43,458 bases of DNA from Chloroflexota bacterium (GCA_016223105.1 JACRPR010000214.1:1-43458); one strand, 5' to 3'. Counted from the stretch's first letter, positions 14,607 through 22,772 are shown. The notes: generated by a model not told the origin, from the letters alone. Made by a program: numbers and translations.

Positions 14607-15947
14607 CTACTGTAATTTCAAAATGATCATTTTGCCGTCGGTGAACATTGCTTGTCCTTGCGAATACGTGGTTGCGCCGACTTGCGCGCTGAATGTTACG
14701 GCGGCAGGATTCGTTTTGACGTTGCTCAACTGGAACGTCGCACCGCTCGCGATTTGTGTGGCAAGATACGCGCGCAATCCTGGTTTGCCGATTCCAGTTG
14801 TCGCGCCGAAATTGTAAATCACATTGTCGTCAACGAGCGCGAGCGCGGCGTCGAGATTTTTCGCGTTGATGGCATCGAAGAATTTTTTGACGACGGTTGC
14901 ATCGGGACCATCGGGAATCGCGATGGTTGGCGGCGCGCTTTTGGTCGCGCCCGGTGCGACGCGCGTCGCGGTCGGCGCAAGCGCGACAATCACCGCGGAA
15001 TTTTTTGCCGACCAGGTCATTTCGCCTTCGACCGCGCCGCAAAACGATTTGTCGGCTTTGACGCGCAATGTCCCGGTCGCCTCGATGTCAGAAACGAATT
15101 TGCCGCTAAACGTGAATTGTTTGCCGTCGTCATCGGTAACGGTAACAGAAAAATTCTTGTCGGTGATCGGCGCGTTCACCGAACGACCGATGCCGCCGCT
15201 CAATGAGCACGCCCCGGTTTTCACGGCATAGTTTGGGTTGATGTACGTAACCTGGTTGTTCTTGATTGTGAATCCAACCGGCGTGCCCGCCGAGTTCGCG
15301 CCTTCCCAATCGCCGTCAAACGCCGTCGTAACGCCGGGCGCGATTTTAGTTTGGTGCGCGTTCGCGGTCGGTCGCGGTTGTGTCGGCGTTTCCGGTTTCG
15401 GCGCGTTCGCTTGCGTTGGCATCGTGATTGAGGTCGGCGCGTTCGATGTTGTGATTGAGCCGACGGTGCGAATAAAAATCAATCGCGTGTTTTTTGTTTG
15501 CGCGTCGACGCGCGCGTCAATCGTCAAATCAATTTGCCGACTCTCTTCATTCTTTTTCGTGAACTGACAAATCGCGCGCGGTTGTCCTTCGTAATTATCT
15601 TGATAGCATCCGCTTTTCGCGTTGCCCAAACCCTGGGGCGTCCAACCGAGTTGTTTCATTCGCTCGTCGGTGTAAAACGCGGCAACGTCCGCCGGAATTT
15701 TCGATGTGCGAAACAACAACGTTTCCGCTTTGCTTTTCTGGTCGGCTTGCGATTGATTAAAGATGCCCGTTGCCAACGCGTCTTTTGGATCCTGGGTCGC
15801 GCCTTCAAACGCCGGCACGTCAGACCACATCGTTTGCGGTTTGCTCGCGCCGGGCAAACCAGGAATCGCGCCCATCACATCGCACGCGAGCAACGCGAAC
15901 ATTAACGTTCCCAGCAATGTGATCCAGAAAAATATTTTGCGATTCAT
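14607..15947 (-). CDS. Secreted lipoprotein with C-terminal SnoaL/NTF2-like domain
   Basis: The 446-residue protein has a signal peptide with lipobox ending FALLAC (Cys22). An N-terminal domain (about 35-160) is followed by a Thr/Pro-rich linker (about 165-205), a beta-rich central domain (about 206-320, with single Cys residues that could pair), a second linker, and a SnoaL-like NTF2 fold from about 345 (VVKKFFDAINAKNLDAALAL...). NTF2-like domains bind small hydrophobic ligands or act as scaffolds; no catalytic claim can be made. Start ATG 15947 has GGAGG upstream. It is followed by the radical SAM gene with only a palindrome between them. Confidence 0.85.
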   Translation of the reverse strand: MNRKIFFWITLLGTLMFALLACDVMGAIPGLPGASKPQTMWSDVPAFEGATQDPKDALATGIFNQSQADQKSKAETLLFRTSKIPADVAAFYTDERMKQLGWTPQGLGNAKSGCYQDNYEGQPRAICQFTKKNEESRQIDLTIDARVDAQTKNTRLIFIRTVGSITTSNAPTSITMPTQANAPKPETPTQPRPTANAHQTKIAPGVTTAFDGDWEGANSAGTPVGFTIKNNQVTYINPNYAVKTGACSLSGGIGRSVNAPITDKNFSVTVTDDDGKQFTFSGKFVSDIEATGTLRVKADKSFCGAVEGEMTWSAKNSAVIVALAPTATRVAPGATKSAPPTIAIPDGPDATVVKKFFDAINAKNLDAALALVDDNVIYNFGATTGIGKPGLRAYLATQIASGATFQLSNVKTNPAAVTFSAQVGATTYSQGQAMFTDGKMIILKLQ

Positions 15948-15968
15948 TTAATCCTCCGTAAAGATGTT

Positions 15969-15987
15969 GGGCAAATTTTAAATGTGC
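15969..15987. repeat. GGCAAATTT palindrome, decayed copy
   Basis: The left half is intact (TTGGGCAAATTTT), as at 39471-39482. The right half reads AAATGTGC instead of AAATTTGCC. It overlaps the stop codon of the LuxR-type gene. Confidence 0.5.
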
Positions 15988-16187
15988 AGGACGCTTGCAG
16001 TGCCGCGCACAATTTGCACCGCGAGTTCCGTGCGTCCGCGCGCGCCGGTTTTCGCAAAGACGCGCGTCAAGGTGTTCGTTACCGTTTTCGGGCTGAGCGC
16101 GAGTTGATACGCGATTTCCTTGTTGCTCGCCCCGGTCGCGACGAGCGACGCGATTTCGTTTTCGCGCGGGCTGAGTGGTGAACGCAT
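15978..16187 (-). CDS. Orphan LuxR/GerE-type helix-turn-helix protein
   Basis: The 69 residues consist only of a GerE-type DNA-binding domain: LSPRENEIASLVATGASNKE then IAYQLALSPKTVTNTLTRVF, with the usual Glu in 'S-P-R-E' and the recognition helix S-P-K-T-V. No receiver or sensor domain is present. Start ATG 16187 has GGAGGGA upstream. It is the first gene of a minus-strand series with the lipoprotein and radical SAM genes and might regulate them. Two AGCGTGACA repeats one helical turn apart lie about 50 bp upstream. Confidence 0.85.
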   Translation of the reverse strand: MRSPLSPRENEIASLVATGASNKEIAYQLALSPKTVTNTLTRVFAKTGARGRTELAVQIVRGTASVLHI

Positions 16188-16235
16188 AGGATATTTCTCC
16201 CTCCATTGAATCTGTTGTCGTGAGCATAACCGATG

Positions 16236-16255
16236 AGCGTGACAAAAGCGTGACA
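16236..16255. promoter_or_regulatory. AGCGTGACA direct repeat, 11-bp spacing
   Basis: AGCGTGACA occurs at 16236-16244 and again at 16247-16255, so two sites lie on the same face of the DNA upstream of the LuxR-type HTH gene. This is a plausible operator; the binding protein is unknown. Confidence 0.4.
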
Positions 16256-16263
16256 GGAATTTT

Positions 16264-16322
16264 AGAGATTGAGAGATTGGAGATTGGATGTTGGAAATTT
16301 GAAGTTGGAAGTTGGAAGTTGG
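16264..16322. repeat. Heptamer array (GGAGATT/GGAAGTT)
   Basis: Words run GGAGATT, GGATGTT, GGAAATT, TGAAGTT, GGAAGTT, GGAAGTT. Only one arm is present here, unlike the arrays at 6409, 22756 and 30804. No gene is seen between 16188 and 16510; the space holds this array, the neighbouring repeats and the operator-like repeat. Confidence 0.7.
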
Positions 16323-16328
16323 ATTCGA

Positions 16329-16406
16329 CCCCTTCGACTTTGCTCAGGGCAATTGGCTTTAGCGGGTGGCTTGTCCGTGCGAACAACCGCGTAAACGCTC
16401 GATTCC
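16329..16406. repeat. CCTTCGAC...GCTCAGG element within a second repeat
   Basis: CCCCTTCGACTTTGCTCAGG (16329-16348) is followed by a 52-nt unit (16355-16406) with TTTAGCGGGTG and CCGCGTAAACGCTCGA. The second unit recurs at 40895-40943, where GGATTCGAC joins GCTTTAGCGGG directly. Here the CCTTCGAC element stands between them, as if inserted. Confidence 0.6.
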
Positions 16407-16427
16407 AAAAAAGAGTGCGGACAAAAA

Positions 16428-16494
16428 ATTCCCACGGATACAATAGAACACGGACATTTTTTATTTATCCGTGTGGCTTTGAATCAGTGGGAAA
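16428..16494. repeat. Long hairpin repeat, diverged copy
   Basis: The left arm (16428-16454) and loop (CATTTTTTATTTA) match the perfect copy at 37290-37353. The right arm starts with TCCGTGT and ends with GTGGGAA but is diverged between. It lies just beyond the stop of the AfsR-like gene (16511). Confidence 0.7.
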
Positions 16495-16510
16495 ATTTTT
16501 GGCGAATGAA

Positions 16511-19500
16511 TTACGCCGCGTCGCTAATCGCCAATTCGATGAGTTGTTCGAGCGGCAACGCGTTGCCCGCGCGCCACTGCGCGTCGAAGGTTGGCGCGTC
16601 GAGTTGTTCGCGCGCGCGTTGCGTCGCGTGTTCCAAGAGTGTTTGCTCGCGCGTGTCAATCTGCGCAGCAAGCGTCGCTAACTGCGCTTGAATTCCGCCG
16701 ACAAGTTGCGCCGCGCGCGCGGACTGTTCCATCGCGACGGCAACGTCCGCGACGCCAATCAAACAATTAACAATCGTCCGCTTGTCGCCGAGTTCGCGCA
16801 AAATCCGCAACGCTTCAGCGTAAAAATTTTTTGCGGCGTCAAACTCTTTCAAGCCAACCGCGATGTCGCCCAGGTTGCCGAGCGTCAACGCGATGCCGCG
16901 CTTGTCGCCCAAGTCGCGGCGCAAGCGCAACGATTCTTCCTGCAATTTGCGCGCGGTCGCAAATTCGCCGAGCGCCAGATTCGCGTTGCCCAGGTTCATC
17001 GCGACGACCGCGATGCCGCGCTTGTCGCCAATCTCGCGCATCAACCGCAGTGCGTCTTCGTGCGACGCGCGCGCGGCGAGATAATCGCCTTGCGAGTGCG
17101 CCAGGTTGCCGATGTTGCTCAACGTTGCCGCGACGCTCCAGCGCGCGCCGGTCGAACGATGCACCGCTAACACGTCTTGATAAATTTCGCGCGCGCGCGC
17201 GTAATCGCCTTGCTGTTGCGCGAGATTGCCCAGATTGCTCAACGTCGTCGTAATCGCGCGCGGGTCGCCCAATGCGCGATTGTGGCTCAAACTCTGCTCG
17301 AACAAATCGCGCGCGCGCGCGTAATCGCCTTGTAATTCCGCGACGATGCCCAGGTTGCGGAGCGCGCTCGCGACGAGTTGTTGATTGTCCAACGCGCGCG
17401 CGCGCGTCAAACTTTCGTTCAACAAATTTTGCGCGCCACTCCAATCGCTTTGCATTCGCGCGATGCTTCCCAGGATGCTGAGCGCGGTCGCGCTACCGGT
17501 CGGCGCATCCAGCGCGATAAAAATCGCGCGCGCCGCGCTCGCGAGTTGATTTGCCGCGACCAGGTCGCCGTGCTTCGATGCGAGCAGACCGGCGTTCGCT
17601 TGTGCCCAGCCAAACGCGGCGCGCAATTCGCGCGATGCGGAATCGGTTACGGCGGCTGGGCGCGTTTCGAGAATTTGGCGCAACCACTCGCGCCCTTCGC
17701 CCAGATTGCCGCGCACGTCCCAGAACCCAGTCAACGCGTTGCCCAGCCGTAATGCTTTGAGATGTTCGCCGCGTTCGAGCGCGAAGCGCAACGCGCCGCG
17801 CAAATTTGTGTGCTCGCGCTCGAGCCGGTTGAGCGCGGACGATTGCTCGGCGCGATTCAAATCAGGCGCGGCGCGTTCGGCGAAATTGAGAAAATAATCG
17901 AGATGGCGTTGGCGCGTCACGTCCGCTTCGCCGGACTGTTCCAACTTTTCGCGCGCGTAAAATTTTATTGTATCGAGAAAACCGTACCGCGTTTCGATTT
18001 CATCCGGCGCGCGTTGCGCGAACAATAACGATTTGCTGACGAGGCGCGACAGCAAATCGAAAACCTGGTTCGGCGCGAGCGCGCCGAACGCGCACACGCG
18101 TTCCGCCGCGTGCATCGTGCGCCCGCCGGCAAAAACCGTGAGTCGTCCGAGCAACACGCGCTCGTCCGCCGAAAGCAAATCGTAACTCCAATCCACCAGG
18201 GCGCGCAGAGTTTGTTGCCGCGGCAACGCGGCGCGATTTCCGGCGGTCAGTAAATTAAACCGGTCGTCGAGCCGCGCCGCGATTTCTTGCGCGGACATTG
18301 TCGCGACGCGCGCCGCCGCGAGTTCGAGCGCGAGCGGAATACCATCGAGCCGCCGACAAATTTGCGTAACCGCTTGCAAATTGTGTTCGGTCAATTCAAA
18401 ATCCGGTTGAAGCGCTTGCGCGCGTTCGACGAACAGGCGCACGCTTTCAAACGCGAGCATCAATTGCGCGCGCGTCGGCAATTCTTCCGGCACCGCGAGC
18501 GTCGGCACGTTCCACACGCTTTCCCCGGCAATCAGCAACGGCTCGCGGCTCGTCGCGAGAATTTGAATGTGCGGGCAATCGCGCAAGAGCGCGTCCGCGA
18601 GTTCCGCGCTCGCGGCGACGAGATGTTCGCAATTGTCCAAAACCAACAACAATTTTTTCGCGCGCAAAAATTGAATCAGCGTTTCGGTGAATGTTTGGTG
18701 CGGTTTCTCGCCGACGCCGAGCGCTTGCGCGACCGCTTGGGGCACGCGCGCGGGATCGGCGACGCGCGCGAGTTCAACCCACCACACCCCGTCGCGAAAG
18801 GTGTTGAGCAAATCCATCGCGACCTGGGCGGCGAGCCGGGTTTTGCCGGTGCCGCCGGTGCCGGTCAGCGTGAGCAAGCGCGACCCGGCAATCAACGATT
18901 TGATGCGCGCGAGTTCGGCTTTGCGTCCGACGAAACTCGTGAGCGGAATCGGCAAGTTGGTGATGCGCGCCGCGTCGGAAAGCGCGAGCGCGCGCGTTTG
19001 TTTAATCCAGTGGTACAGCCCTTGCGTTTCCGGCGTGGGTTCGACCGCGAGCTCATCGCGCAGAGCGCGCACGCACGCGGCGTACTGGTCGAGCGCGGCG
19101 GCGCGATTGCCGCGCGCCATTTCGCAAAACATAATATGCTGATGCGCGATTTCGTTCGCCGGGTCGCGCGCGATTATTTTGCGCGCGAACTCGACCGCGC
19201 GCGCGTACTCGCTTTGCGAACGCATCTGTTGAGTGAGCGTCAACAACGTTTCGAGATACAACGCGCGCACGCGTTCGCGTTCCACGAGAATCCAATCGTC
19301 GTAGCAATCGGAAAGTAAATCGTCCCAATACAACGCGAGCGCGGGTTCGGGCGAGGCGACGCGCGTTTGCAAAAATTCGCGCGCGTCGACCCACAGTGGA
19401 AAATCGGGATTGAGTTGAATCGAATCGCGGTCGGCGATGAGCGCGGTGTCGTCCAACGTTTTGCGAAGCGTCGCGAGCGCGGTGCGAAGTGATTGGCGCG

Positions 19501-19702
19501 CTTGCGTGTCCGGCGTGTCGCCCCAAAACAGCGCGGCGAGTTTTTCGCGCGCGTGTTCGCCGGGATTCAGCGCGAGATACGCGAGCAATAGCTCGACTTT
19601 GCGGCGCGGCAAACGGATCGCCGCGCCGCCGCGCGGTTCGAGCCGGAACGCGCCGAACAAAAATAAATTGAATTGGGTCGTGCGTTCAGATTTGCGCGCC
19701 AT
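16511..19702 (-). CDS. AfsR/SARP-family regulator with NB-ARC ATPase and TPR repeats
   Basis: The 1063-residue protein comprises: a winged-helix OmpR/SARP-like DNA-binding domain (about 8-95, FNLFLFGAFRLEP..., RRKVELLLAYLAL); a bacterial transcriptional activation domain (about 95-245); an NB-ARC/STAND ATPase with P-loop GTGGTGKT (about 278-286) and DDNCEH-type Walker B (LLLVLDNCEHL); and a long C-terminal TPR array with about 40-residue periods (LGNLAQQQGDYARAR...). The last 60 residues form a helical tail common in the family. STAND activators oligomerise on ligand sensing. ATG 19702 is preferred over GTG 19726: the promoter -10 box (19722-19717) lies between them, so the GTG is probably not transcribed and the mRNA may be almost leaderless. 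Confidence 0.9.
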   Translation of the reverse strand: MARKSERTTQFNLFLFGAFRLEPRGGAAIRLPRRKVELLLAYLALNPGEHAREKLAALFWGDTPDTQARQSLRTALATLRKTLDDTALIADRDSIQLNPDFPLWVDAREFLQTRVASPEPALALYWDDLLSDCYDDWILVERERVRALYLETLLTLTQQMRSQSEYARAVEFARKIIARDPANEIAHQHIMFCEMARGNRAAALDQYAACVRALRDELAVEPTPETQGLYHWIKQTRALALSDAARITNLPIPLTSFVGRKAELARIKSLIAGSRLLTLTGTGGTGKTRLAAQVAMDLLNTFRDGVWWVELARVADPARVPQAVAQALGVGEKPHQTFTETLIQFLRAKKLLLVLDNCEHLVAASAELADALLRDCPHIQILATSREPLLIAGESVWNVPTLAVPEELPTRAQLMLAFESVRLFVERAQALQPDFELTEHNLQAVTQICRRLDGIPLALELAAARVATMSAQEIAARLDDRFNLLTAGNRAALPRQQTLRALVDWSYDLLSADERVLLGRLTVFAGGRTMHAAERVCAFGALAPNQVFDLLSRLVSKSLLFAQRAPDEIETRYGFLDTIKFYAREKLEQSGEADVTRQRHLDYFLNFAERAAPDLNRAEQSSALNRLEREHTNLRGALRFALERGEHLKALRLGNALTGFWDVRGNLGEGREWLRQILETRPAAVTDSASRELRAAFGWAQANAGLLASKHGDLVAANQLASAARAIFIALDAPTGSATALSILGSIARMQSDWSGAQNLLNESLTRARALDNQQLVASALRNLGIVAELQGDYARARDLFEQSLSHNRALGDPRAITTTLSNLGNLAQQQGDYARAREIYQDVLAVHRSTGARWSVAATLSNIGNLAHSQGDYLAARASHEDALRLMREIGDKRGIAVVAMNLGNANLALGEFATARKLQEESLRLRRDLGDKRGIALTLGNLGDIAVGLKEFDAAKNFYAEALRILRELGDKRTIVNCLIGVADVAVAMEQSARAAQLVGGIQAQLATLAAQIDTREQTLLEHATQRAREQLDAPTFDAQWRAGNALPLEQLIELAISDAA

Positions 19703-19716
19703 AGCAGATTTGCAAA

Positions 19717-19745
19717 AGCATATCACGCGGTTGGGGGTGTGTCAA
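19717..19745 (-). promoter_or_regulatory. Promoter of the AfsR-like gene
   Basis: On the minus strand TTGACA (19745-19740), 17-nt spacer, TATGCT (19722-19717). The expected start of transcription is only about 6-8 nt before ATG 19702, which suggests a leaderless or near-leaderless mRNA. Confidence 0.7.
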
Positions 19746-19748
19746 ATG

Positions 19749-19802
19749 GTAGTGCGGGCGGCTCGCCCGCTGGCTGAAATGCGGGCGAGCCGCCCGCACT
19801 AC
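19749..19802. repeat. 22-bp-arm palindrome between divergent promoters
   Basis: 19749-19770 and 19781-19802 are perfect complements (GTAGTGCGGGCGGCTCGCCC... start), loop of 10. It lies between the AfsR-like and proC promoters and could act as a cruciform or a terminator-like insulator. Confidence 0.85.
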
Positions 19803-19810
19803 AAAATCAT

Positions 19811-19839
19811 TTGACAGCGCCAAACGCATTTGTTAGAAT
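19811..19839 (+). promoter_or_regulatory. proC promoter
   Basis: TTGACA (19811-19816), 17-nt spacer, TAGAAT (19834-19839). It is close to consensus and lies about 50 nt before the proC start. Confidence 0.75.
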
Positions 19840-19851
19840 GACCCAACGTAA

Positions 19852-19870
19852 GGCAAATTTCCAATTTGCC
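19852..19870. repeat. GGCAAATTT palindrome, copy 3
   Basis: GGCAAATT (19852-19859) with AATTTGCC (19863-19870), loop TCC. It lies in the proC leader, 9 nt before the Shine-Dalgarno. Confidence 0.8.
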
Positions 19871-19888
19871 CCACATTCGGGAGGCAAA

Positions 19889-20734
19889 ATGTTAGACTCG
19901 ATTTCATTCATCGGCGGCGGCGTGATGGCGGAAGCGATCATTCAAGGATTGCTCGACAAAAATTTTGTCGCGCCGGAAAATGTTACGGTGAGCGAACCGC
20001 GCGATAAACGCCGCGTTGAATTGACAACGCGGTACGGGATTCAAACGACCGCGGACAATCGCGCGGCGGCGCGCGCGGGCGCGCTGGTCGTGCTGTGCAT
20101 CAAGCCGCAAGTGTTGACGCGCGTTCTGCCTGAACTCAAGGGCAATTTGCGCGACGAGCAATTGCTGATTTCGATTCTCGCCGGCGGACGCATCGCGACG
20201 CTTGCCGGTGGCACCGGACACAACGCGATCGTGCGCGCGATGCCGAACACGCCCGCGCAGATCGGCGCGGGGATGACGGTGTGGACGGTAACATCGAACG
20301 TGAGCGAGAAACAACGCGAGCAAGCGCGCGCAGTCTTTCAAGCGCTCGGCAAAGAGATGTTCGTGGACGATGAAAAGTTCCTCGATATGGCGACGGCGGT
20401 GAGCGGCACGGGACCGACGTACACCTTCCTGGTGCTCGAAGCGTTGATCGACGCGGCGGTGCATCTCGGATTTTCGCGCGACCAGGCGCACGACATTGTT
20501 TTGGAAACGATGCGCGGCTCGATTTTGTACGCGGAAAAAACCGGCAAGCATCCGGCGGAATTGCGAAACCAGGTTACGTCGCCGGGTGGCACATCGGCGG
20601 AAGCGATCTATCAAATGGAAAAAGGTTCGCTCCGCACCGTGCTGTCGAAAGCAGTGTGGGCGGCGTATCAAAAATCGGTTCTGCTCGGTGAGACGGTAGG
20701 CAAGGGCGATCTGAAAAAGCCGGTGGACGCGTAG
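19889..20734 (+). CDS. proC: Pyrroline-5-carboxylate reductase
   Basis: It reduces pyrroline-5-carboxylate to proline with NAD(P)H, the last step of proline synthesis. The 281 residues begin with the Rossmann motif FIGGGVMAEAII (7-18). They continue with CIKPQ, the family signature RAMPNTPAQIGAGMT, and the C-terminal dimerisation region with SGTGPTYTFLVLEALIDA and VTSPGGTSAEAI. The length is typical. Start ATG 19889 has GGGAGG 5-6 nt upstream; an upstream in-frame start at 19811 lies on the promoter. The gene has its own promoter. Confidence 0.96.
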   Translation: MLDSISFIGGGVMAEAIIQGLLDKNFVAPENVTVSEPRDKRRVELTTRYGIQTTADNRAAARAGALVVLCIKPQVLTRVLPELKGNLRDEQLLISILAGGRIATLAGGTGHNAIVRAMPNTPAQIGAGMTVWTVTSNVSEKQREQARAVFQALGKEMFVDDEKFLDMATAVSGTGPTYTFLVLEALIDAAVHLGFSRDQAHDIVLETMRGSILYAEKTGKHPAELRNQVTSPGGTSAEAIYQMEKGSLRTVLSKAVWAAYQKSVLLGETVGKGDLKKPVDA

Positions 20735-20739
20735 GGGAA

Positions 20740-20791
20740 TTTTCGATTTTCGATTTCTGATTTTCGATTTGGGTGACAATCGAAAATACGA
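20740..20791. repeat. Heptamer array (TTTTCGA)
   Basis: TTTTCGA TTTTCGA TTTCTGA TTTTCGA at 20740-20767, then a short complementary arm AATCGAAAATACG (20779-20791). It starts 6 nt after the proC stop and ends before the DinB gene start. Confidence 0.7.
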
Positions 20792-20800
20792 AGGGTTGAG

Positions 20801-21286
20801 ATGATCAACGCAACAGATTTAAGCGACGCGTTCGCGCGCAATGTCGGCATTATCAAAATGCAAACAAAAGATTTGACGCACGCGGACAGTTTGATTCAAC
20901 CGCCGTTCGGCGGCAATTGTTTGAACTGGGTGCTGGGACACCTCGCGGAAAACCGCGATCACGTTCTCGAACTGCTGGGCGAGCCGGTTTCGATGGGCGA
21001 ACTCGGCGCGCGCTATAAACGCGGATCGGATCCGCTGATCGCGCCGGGCGATGACACATTGCCGCTCGCAGAAATTCTTGCGTGGTTGGATCGCGCGCAA
21101 GAACGGATCGTGGCGGCAATCGCGCGCATGGACGATGCGGCGTGGGCGCGCGAAATCGTTACCGGCAACAATCGCAAAGCAACCGTCGCGCAACGCGTCT
21201 TCTTTTTGTACTTTCACGAAACGTATCACGTTGGGCAAACGGAGTTGTTCCGGCAAATCGCCGGCAAGAATGACAAGATCATCTAG
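20801..21286 (+). CDS. DinB-family metal-binding protein
   Basis: The 161-residue four-helix-bundle DinB/YfiT-like protein has a conserved His triad: one His in NWVLGHLAENRD near residue 47 and two in FHETYHVGQ (H-x3-H) near residue 145. These bind a divalent metal. Family members include bacillithiol or mycothiol-dependent transferases and many of unknown role. Start ATG 20801 is preceded by AAGGGTTGAG. It lies 2 bp before the GNAT gene, so the two probably form one transcript. Confidence 0.85.
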   Translation: MINATDLSDAFARNVGIIKMQTKDLTHADSLIQPPFGGNCLNWVLGHLAENRDHVLELLGEPVSMGELGARYKRGSDPLIAPGDDTLPLAEILAWLDRAQERIVAAIARMDDAAWAREIVTGNNRKATVAQRVFFLYFHETYHVGQTELFRQIAGKNDKII

Positions 21287-21288
21287 CG

Positions 21289-21813
21289 ATGTGGATCATC
21301 GAACTTCTCGATGAAATTCAAACGCGCGCCGCGTTGCCGGAATTGATCGCGCTGTTGCGCGACGCGGTGGACGACGGCGCGTCGGTTGGTTTTCTGCCGC
21401 CGCTCGATGAGCAACTCGCGCGCGCGTACTGGGCGGAGGTTGTGCGCGCGGTCGAAAATCAATCGCGCATTTTGCTTGTCGCGCGCGCGGATCTGCAAAT
21501 CGTCGGCACGGTGCAGTTGGATTTGTGCACGCGGCAAAACGGCTTGCATCGCGCCGAGGTGATGAAACTGCTCGTGCACACTGTGCATCGGCGGCAAGGC
21601 ATCGGCGAAGCGCTGATGCGCGCGCTCGAACGTGAAGCGATCCGCGCGCAACGCACAACGTTGATCCTCGATACGCGCGTGGGCGATCCATCCGAAGCGT
21701 TGTACGCCAAACTCGGTTACGTGCGCGCGGGCATCATTCCCGAATGTGCGCGGAGCGCGAACGGCGCGTTGGACGCGTCCGCGATTTATTATCGGTTGCT
21801 GAAAGACCAATAA
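21289..21813 (+). CDS. GNAT-family N-acetyltransferase
   Basis: 174 residues with a GNAT fold: the acetyl-CoA-binding motif A with VHTVHRRQGIGEALM (about 98-112, R-x-x-G-x-G type) and the later DPSEALYAKLGYVRAG segment typical of the family. The substrate is unknown; relatives acetylate small amines, antibiotics or protein N-termini. ATG 21289 starts 2 bp after the DinB stop, without its own clear ribosome-binding site, so coupling is likely. A strong terminator follows. Confidence 0.85.
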   Translation: MWIIELLDEIQTRAALPELIALLRDAVDDGASVGFLPPLDEQLARAYWAEVVRAVENQSRILLVARADLQIVGTVQLDLCTRQNGLHRAEVMKLLVHTVHRRQGIGEALMRALEREAIRAQRTTLILDTRVGDPSEALYAKLGYVRAGIIPECARSANGALDASAIYYRLLKDQ

Positions 21814-21814
21814 G

Positions 21815-21847
21815 AAAAACCAGGTCTCTGCAAAAGACCTGGTTTTT
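21815..21847. terminator. Bidirectional intrinsic terminator
   Basis: AAAAACCAGGTCT (21815-21827) and AGACCTGGTTTTT (21835-21847) form a perfect 13-bp stem with a 7-nt loop. It separates the converging GNAT and SnoaL-like genes. Confidence 0.92.
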
Positions 21848-21860
21848 CGATTCCGGTTTT

Positions 21861-22307
21861 TCATTTTTTCTTCGGTTTGAACAGCACATTGAAAATCGCA
21901 TACGCGAACAATGTGCCGAAACCCATCTGGCTCAGCGTGCCGAGCAAGTCGGTCGTCTGCCATTCTTGGACAACCAGGTTGCCTTGCACGCGGCGGATAA
22001 AAATTCCACCGACCTCTAAATTTTTATTCGTCGCCGGCGCGCCCATAAAATTGCCGGTGTGTTTGCAGGTGGTGATAAAACGAATGTTGACCAGATCGCC
22101 TTCATTCACAACATGCGTGAATTCCATCTGCATATCGCTAAAACCGGCTTTCATGCCTTTCATAAAATCAATGTACTGTGGCTTGTTGAAATGCATGCCG
22201 TCGCCCGTGTATGTAAAATCGTCGGACAAGATTCCCGCTAATTTGTCCCACTCGCCATTGAGAATAGATTTTGAAACGCTGAGCGCGATTTCTTTTTGAT
22301 TTTCCAT
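21861..22307 (-). CDS. SnoaL-like ester cyclase / NTF2-like protein
   Basis: The 148 residues have the SnoaL polyketide-cyclase/NTF2 pattern: an N-terminal helix (MENQKEIALSVSKSILNGEW), then DDFTYTGDGMHFNKPQYIDFMKGMKAGFSDM and the strand region VNIRFITTCKHTGNFMG. The C-terminus is unusually hydrophobic (FGTLFAYAIFNVLF) and may touch the membrane. The start ATG 22307 has GGAG upstream. It is divergent from an HxlR-type regulator and shares a control region with it, so it is probably the regulated gene. Confidence 0.85.
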   Translation of the reverse strand: MENQKEIALSVSKSILNGEWDKLAGILSDDFTYTGDGMHFNKPQYIDFMKGMKAGFSDMQMEFTHVVNEGDLVNIRFITTCKHTGNFMGAPATNKNLEVGGIFIRRVQGNLVVQEWQTTDLLGTLSQMGFGTLFAYAIFNVLFKPKKK

Positions 22308-22323
22308 TTCTTTACTCCTGGTT

Positions 22324-22376
22324 TTGCTTGAAATTGAACGTGGCATTATAATACGGTCTACTCTACGCAGAGTCAA
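22324..22376. promoter_or_regulatory. Divergent promoters with palindromic operator
   Basis: Plus: TTGCTT (22324-22329), 17 nt, TATAAT (22347-22352), towards the HxlR gene. Minus: TTGACT (22376-22371), 17 nt, TATTAT (22353-22348), towards the SnoaL gene. The -10 boxes overlap. The palindrome ACTCTACGCAGAGT (22360-22373) covers the minus -35, which suits control by the adjacent HxlR regulator. Confidence 0.6.
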
Positions 22377-22412
22377 TTAGGCACAAAAAAGTAACTATGG
22401 AGCGTCAAAAAT

Positions 22413-22772
22413 ATGAATAGCGGACCGTTTGATCCAATCACTTCACCCTATCGTTGTCCTGTGACCGCGACGATGCAATTCATCGGCGGCAAGTGGAAAA
22501 TAATTATTCTGTGGGCGATTACGAATAACGTGAATCGTTTTGGCGAATTGCAACGCGCGATTCCGAGCATCACAAAAAAAATGCTCACGTCCGAATTGCG
22601 CGCGCTCGAACGCGATGGATTCATCAGTCGCAAAGTGTATCCGGTCGTGCCGCTCAAAGTCGAGTACAGCATCACGCCGCTCGGTGACACCCTGCGCCCG
22701 GTGCTCGGCGCGATGGGCGATTGGGGACAACGGTACGCGTTGCCGATGCAAGAGGGGATTTCGGATTTATGA
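22413..22772 (+). CDS. HxlR-family winged-helix regulator
   Basis: 119 residues with the HxlR signature: CPVTATMQFIGGKWKIIILW at the N-terminus (a redox-capable Cys at 15), winged helix with NRFGELQRAIPSITKKMLTSELRALERDG and a wing (KVEYSITPLGDTL). The family are dimeric regulators responding to thiol or electrophile stress. Start ATG 22413 has GGAG about 15 nt upstream. It probably controls the divergent SnoaL-like gene, and it precedes an AhpD-like protein, which is consistent with a small stress module. Confidence 0.9.
   Translation: MNSGPFDPITSPYRCPVTATMQFIGGKWKIIILWAITNNVNRFGELQRAIPSITKKMLTSELRALERDGFISRKVYPVVPLKVEYSITPLGDTLRPVLGAMGDWGQRYALPMQEGISDL

Noticed and set aside
18287-19318. 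343-codon plus-strand frame over the AfsR-like gene
   Set aside because: Arg/Gln-rich shadow; the minus-strand frame has P-loop and TPR motifs.
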